64,000 nt of DNA, from contig JAEPRB010000004.1 of NCBI GenBank assembly GCA_016758965.1, forward strand, positions 248,001 to 312,000, written 5' to 3'. A model generated the notes under the pieces. It had not been told where the DNA came from and made no database searches. It saw only the letters and a program-made list of their open reading frames with translations. Both the position numbers and the translations under genes were made by a program. This DNA comes from Circinella minor (taxonomy: Eukaryota; Mucoromycota; Mucoromycetes; Mucorales; Lichtheimiaceae). This document shows, one piece after another, positions 59,901-64,000 of this stretch. How positions within the stretch are numbered: position 1 is the first letter of the stretch; each line of letters opens with the position of its first letter.

Positions 59901-62831
59901 ACACCTGTTGTACTAAACTAATGTTGGATTTTAGATCGACATATATCAACAATAGCAATGTTGTACAGTGCTTATTGTTAGAGATAAACTTTTGGAATTT
60001 TTATTTATTTAAATTTGCTTATCACGAACTCATGTGTCTGTGTGGTACCAGTGAGAAAAAAGATCACTACAATGTTCTGAAACCTTTATTGCAACTACAT
60101 AATAAATTTGAAAGGTACAATAATTCCAGTGGGGTTTGAACGACGCAACCAAACTAAGCTATTCCATTTATTTATGTTGTTCTTTATTTTATTGATATGT
60201 TGAACAGATTTGTTCGATTTATAATAAACATGCATGCTGCCGATTACTGTATCAGAATCTCTTATTTACTCAAGATTGCGAAAGTCTTATTATAAATAAT
60301 ACAAATAGTGACAAACATTCCGCATAATACTAAAGCTCATTTGAAAAATCGCGACATCATGATCTTAGCATCGCTTTATAGCTACGTTCAATGATCTGAA
60401 AAATACACACTGAGAAGGCAACAGGGCATCTACCAATATTATTTTTGTATGTTCCTTGTCTCGGGATATCTTACATGTATATCTTTGTTTTTTCTCACTA
60501 TGTGGCGACTATTGGGGGGGGCCCTCAAGCAGCACTTATCTCTACCATTTGAAAAAAGATCTAGACAAAAGGAATTAATTCATATACAAAAATTACAAAT
60601 CGTGTACAAAAAAAAGTTAATTTGGATATGCAGTCCTCGGGTGGTACTGCAGCAAGCAAAAAATTATCCTGACAACAAATTCTATAAGAAGACGGATAAA
60701 TAACTAAACTCCTTACAGTGGATTCGATTTTGTTCGTTTTTCTCCTCCGTCTCTCCTTTTTTCACGTCTCCCTAAAATCTTTTTATTTTTATTTTCTATG
60801 CATAATCACTGTGGCTGCTATAATTATCACCCGATCGATTATTTTGATACTTTTTGTGATTTGGACTAAAAGACCATAATGAACGCAGAAATCAAGAGTA
60901 GCAAAAAGAAAAATAAGTAACGCATAACGCATAACGCACATTGTGGAAAAAAGAGAAAGATACATTATAACTTTTATATTTAAGTTAAAAAAATATAGCG
61001 ACAAATAATACTTCAAAAAAATGTCCGGTCTGTCATCATCGTATATTGAGTGTCCGTACGATAATAATGATCGACATCGCTTTTTCTCTTTATTAGTCAG
61101 AAGAACCGTATATTTTATACACAAAATAGATCAAATCAAAGAATAAAATAGAATGCAACGGCTTGTCATCTTTATTGCTCATTTTAGTATTATCTATTAG
61201 TATATTAATAATTGTCCTTTTTCATTTATTTAACAATGAGCTTAGGAGATACATATGGGCGACTATAAACATTGGTGAAAAAAAGCCTATAATTTTAAAC
61301 TCTTCCGGACCGCCAAACACAACGTGATCGACAAATAATCGCGCGGACCTTTTTTTTCGTCCGTCGGATACAATCCGCGTTTTTCTTTTGATAAATAATT
61401 TTATGAAGATTGAATCATATGAACAATTGGCAGGAACTTCCGTATTATATCGTCTCACTCCAGCTCTCTCTATCTTTTGTACTGATGTATAATACACTTA
61501 TTTCGCATTTAAGCTTCTACTTGTGAATCAACAAAATGAGAATCAAAAAACAAAATCATTCTTTTCGCTACAAGTCATGCATATTATTATTTCGTTCCAG
61601 GCCCTGCATTTTTTTTTTTTGTTAGCCAACTGATAAGAGAGAATAAACGCGGGAAACAAGACCACTTTTCCCGGTTGTATTGTTAACGTTACGAACATTG
61701 AGTGTGCTATTAAATGATAAAAGCTAATTATTAATATCGTTAATTTATTATTGTTACATGCTAAATGTGTGGTTCACATCCAGACGCGTGGTATTCCATG
61801 CTAAAGTCATGCGCTTCACAGCATTTTACTATTTCAACACTAACAAAACAGGGTATAAAATTCTCATGATGTTGATGATAATAATGATGATAAATACCCT
61901 TGCTAAATAATGCTCAATTGACTTTTTCTTTGTATGTTATTTGACTAACAACTAACTTGTCATTGAATAAACAAACCTATCGATTCAGTAATATTTTTTT
62001 AAAAATAATATATACGTGCAGACATAGATAATTATCTACATTTTCCATTTTGGAAATTGAAGAAAAAACAGTATGTATAACACTATAAACATGATTTTGA
62101 AAAGAGTTGAATTGGTTAATATGCTGTTTTGGTAATCTAAGTTATTCAATCCATTGGATACCATAACAACCAAAAAAAGAGGGGGGTATATGATTGAAAG
62201 AGAAAGGGAATGATTTTCCATATTCTTTTTTCCGAAAACATGGAGATAATATAATACTGCTCGATGATTGCTTGGGTTTCGAATTTGCTTATTTCCACCG
62301 GAAATCTAAAGCTAGGCTTTGTTGAATTGTAAGGTTGGGGGGTGGAAAGAAGTTATTGTGTGCTTGTACCCACCCCCGCGCATCTTTTCCCTTCCTTTTT
62401 TTTTCTTTAATATTAGAGCTTTTTTTGTATACTAAGAACTTGGGATATTTTTGTGTTGTAAAAAAAAGGGTAAGATTCTGAAAGCATACTTCTGTGTATA
62501 TGTGCGTGTGTAACCATACACCGCGTTAACTAACGAACAAGCTCAATGCACAGCCGGAGTTCAACAAAAACTAACTTTGATATATACTCTTTTATTCTTT
62601 TATACCTTTTATATTTTTATTTTTGACGTTCATTCTCAACCAAACAACATCGCGAAATAACAATTTCATTCTGGACAAACCTCATTTGAACAACATGAAT
62701 CCTTTACATCATAGAAAAAGATATTGTAAAAGTGCTAAGGCTTTTTTACATATATAGACGACGATCGCTTCAGACTATAAGAAACGACTTAATAAGGCCG
62801 GATATACGTCTTTGCGGGGCTTCAAGTCGTC
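56904..62831. other. Gene-poor stretch of about 5.9 kb
   Basis: AT-rich; the ORFs present are short and lack family resemblance or proper ATG starts. Noted inside: a CATAACG triple tandem at about 60920-60940, a tRNA-like fragment at 60125-60163 (minus), and slightly GC-richer patches at 59370-59490 and 61290-61480 that may be decayed genes or elements. Bases 62500-62831 are probably the promoter of the next gene. Confidence 0.5.
60125..60163 (-). other. tRNA-like fragment (A box plus B box, middle missing)
   Basis: On the minus strand TAGCTTAGTTTGGTTG resembles a tRNA A box/D arm. It is followed after only about 4 bases by GTTCAAACCCC, which resembles a B box/T arm. The anticodon arm is absent and the ends do not pair as an acceptor stem. 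If real it is a relic or a tRNA-derived repeat end. Confidence 0.2.
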
Positions 62832-63895
62832 ATGTCACAAAGTATAACTTGCATATAAACTTGGAGATAACTAATAGAAAAATTTAATTCATTGAACACT
62901 AAAAGAACAATCATATCTTATTCTTTAGATTTTGATCTGCGCCCATCAGCCCCGCAACAACCACAGCAACAGGAGCAGCCATCATCAGAAGAACAACAGC
63001 AACAACATCAATTAACCCATTCCCAACACCAGCAGCCATTACGACAATGGATAGAACAACAGCCAACAAATCGTTTCGTACCTCCACGAATACTCGAGTA
63101 TGGACCACCCGTTGGTCTAGATTCAGATACACTTCGAATTGTTCTAGGTCTCGTCGATGTCGATTTGATCCCAATGTTACGCATAGCACTCGGCTCGTGC
63201 GTCCTGCCAACGCGACAAGCGCTTGTCAACCCAACTGCCATATACGTACAATTGACAGCGGTAATTCCCAACTGGCAGATGACTCGCGTTGTTGACAGAA
63301 CCCGCGTTCCTGTTTATGTCGTTATCTGCGACCAGCAACAAGAAGTCATTGATAATTGGTTTATTGGGTACTTTACATATGACTATGCCCGAAAACGATC
63401 ATCAGCTGAGTATGGATCAACAATGACTTCCACTGGGCCTAAGCGGACCAGACGGGCTGAGTCATTGTCATCTTTACAGACAGGTAAATGTAGTGTCATA
63501 AAACAAAAAGAAAAAAATGTACATTTATAGTTAAGTGCACGTTCCGCAAAAACTCCACCTGAAAACAACATGGTTATAATGATGATCACCAGAAAAGCAT
63601 ACTAACTTGTTTTTGTAATTTTCCATTATATTTTTTTTTCTATTTTGCTGTCTTTTATTTCTAAGATCCACCAGCAGCTGCTTACATGGTACCTGCATAT
63701 CAAGGCTATCCTGCATCTGCAGGAGGGCCAGGAGGTAGTTCTTCCGGCGCATCTTCTGGTAGTTATTATGGACTACCACCATCACCTGCATCATACATGA
63801 CCCATTATCCAGCCACTTCTCACCCAACCGGGCCATCGGCTCCGATCCGATCATCGCGCGGATATTACGAAGGTAAAGAAATTCAACGTAATTAA
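62832..63895 (+). CDS. Gln-rich protein with possible immunoglobulin-like (TIG-like) domain; putative transcription regulator, 3' end uncertain
   Basis: Proposed exons are 62832-62841 (10 bases), 62929-63483, and 63666-63895 or beyond. The first exon (ATG TCA CAA A, then GTATAA) joins in frame to give MSQNFDLRP. It is the least certain part. Residues 10-50 are Gln/Pro-rich. A compact domain follows (about 52-160): PPRILEYGPPVGLDSDTL, LRIALGSCVLPTRQA, IYVQLTAVIPNW, VPVYVVICDQQQEVIDNW and FIGYFTYD. This beta-rich pattern starting with P-x-I-L-x-x-x-P-x-x-G resembles an IPT/TIG or MedA-type regulator, but I cannot name the family firmly. A KRTRR basic patch (possible nuclear signal) and a Gly/Ser/Tyr/Pro-rich tail come next. 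The frame ends in TAA at 63893-63895. A GAAG|GTAAAG donor at about 63870 could instead carry the gene past the window. Confidence 0.55.
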
Positions 63896-64000
63896 CTGTT
63901 ATTCTTTCATTTTCCTCTTTTCCCTCTTTTTTTAACTCTCATCAACAACCCTCTCCGCCTTCGCATATCATTGCTATAATTGAGCCTATCTCCGTTCTCT

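Noticed and set aside
60449..60703. 84-codon plus-strand ORF starting with ATG
   Set aside because: One hydrophobic stretch followed by Lys-rich sequence from AT-rich DNA; no promoter leader, no introns, no recognisable family.
61222..61497. 91-codon minus-strand ORF as a gene
   Set aside because: It begins with GTG rather than ATG, shows no family resemblance, and has no neighbouring exons; kept only as a possible decayed patch.

Overview
This is a gene-dense, intron-rich, AT-rich eukaryotic nuclear segment. The organism is most likely an early-diverging fungus of the Mucoromycota, probably Mucorales. The evidence is short introns of about 50-130 bases with GTAAGT-like donors, long T-tracts and CT-rich leaders, Asn/Gln/Ser/Asp-rich tracts in proteins, a cytosolic NAD-type L-lactate dehydrogenase of the kind known from Rhizopus, and fungal-only families. 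No prokaryotic, viral or intact transposon gene is recognisable. All exon joins were worked out by eye from GT/GC...AG boundaries and reading-frame continuity.

Layout. 1-869: 3' end of diphosphomevalonate decarboxylase (+). 1485-3492: vacuolar carboxypeptidase Y (-). 3493-6715: ORF-free desert. 6716-7546: steroid 5-alpha-reductase-like membrane enzyme (+). 8382-10167: MoxR-like AAA+ relative without a visible Walker A motif (-). 10919-12426: cytochrome c1 (-). 13268-14346: derlin (-). 15193-16260: Reeler-domain type I membrane protein (+). 16473-21488: P5-type ATPase carrying a signal peptide and a Cys-rich ectodomain (+). 21652-22630: L-lactate dehydrogenase (-). 23907-24772: type II peroxiredoxin (-). 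26202-27954: triple-KH RNA-binding protein (+). 29715-31296: NudE-like dynein regulator (-). 33038-34521: DUF1752 (AreA/Reg1 N-terminal type) protein (+). 35836-37598: conserved fungal protein of unknown function (+). 37877-38616: DUF202 membrane protein (-). 39053-40852: mitochondrial NADP-isocitrate dehydrogenase (-). 41209-42945: membrane-anchored PHP-domain protein (+). 43212-50857: phosphatidylinositol 4-kinase alpha, Stt4 type, 19 coding exons (-). 50858-55223: second desert. 55224-56903: F-box/LRR protein (+). 56904-62831: third gene-poor stretch. 62832-63895 or beyond: Gln-rich protein with a possible immunoglobulin-like TIG fold (+).

Most genes are ordinary housekeeping functions: sterol and isoprenoid synthesis, respiration and TCA cycle, redox defence, ER quality control, phosphoinositide signalling and dynein transport. 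They do not form one pathway. The most unusual part is 15.2-21.5 kb. There two neighbouring, co-directional genes both start with signal peptides: a Reeler-domain membrane protein and a P-type ATPase of the P5B kind. The ATPase has an extra lumenal Cys-rich domain and lacks the usual Pro-Pro at the substrate-site motif. Secondary points of interest are the degenerate MoxR protein, a lumen- or outside-facing PHP enzyme with a GC-AG intron, and several extremely small coding exons (3, 8, 10, 23 and 28 bases).
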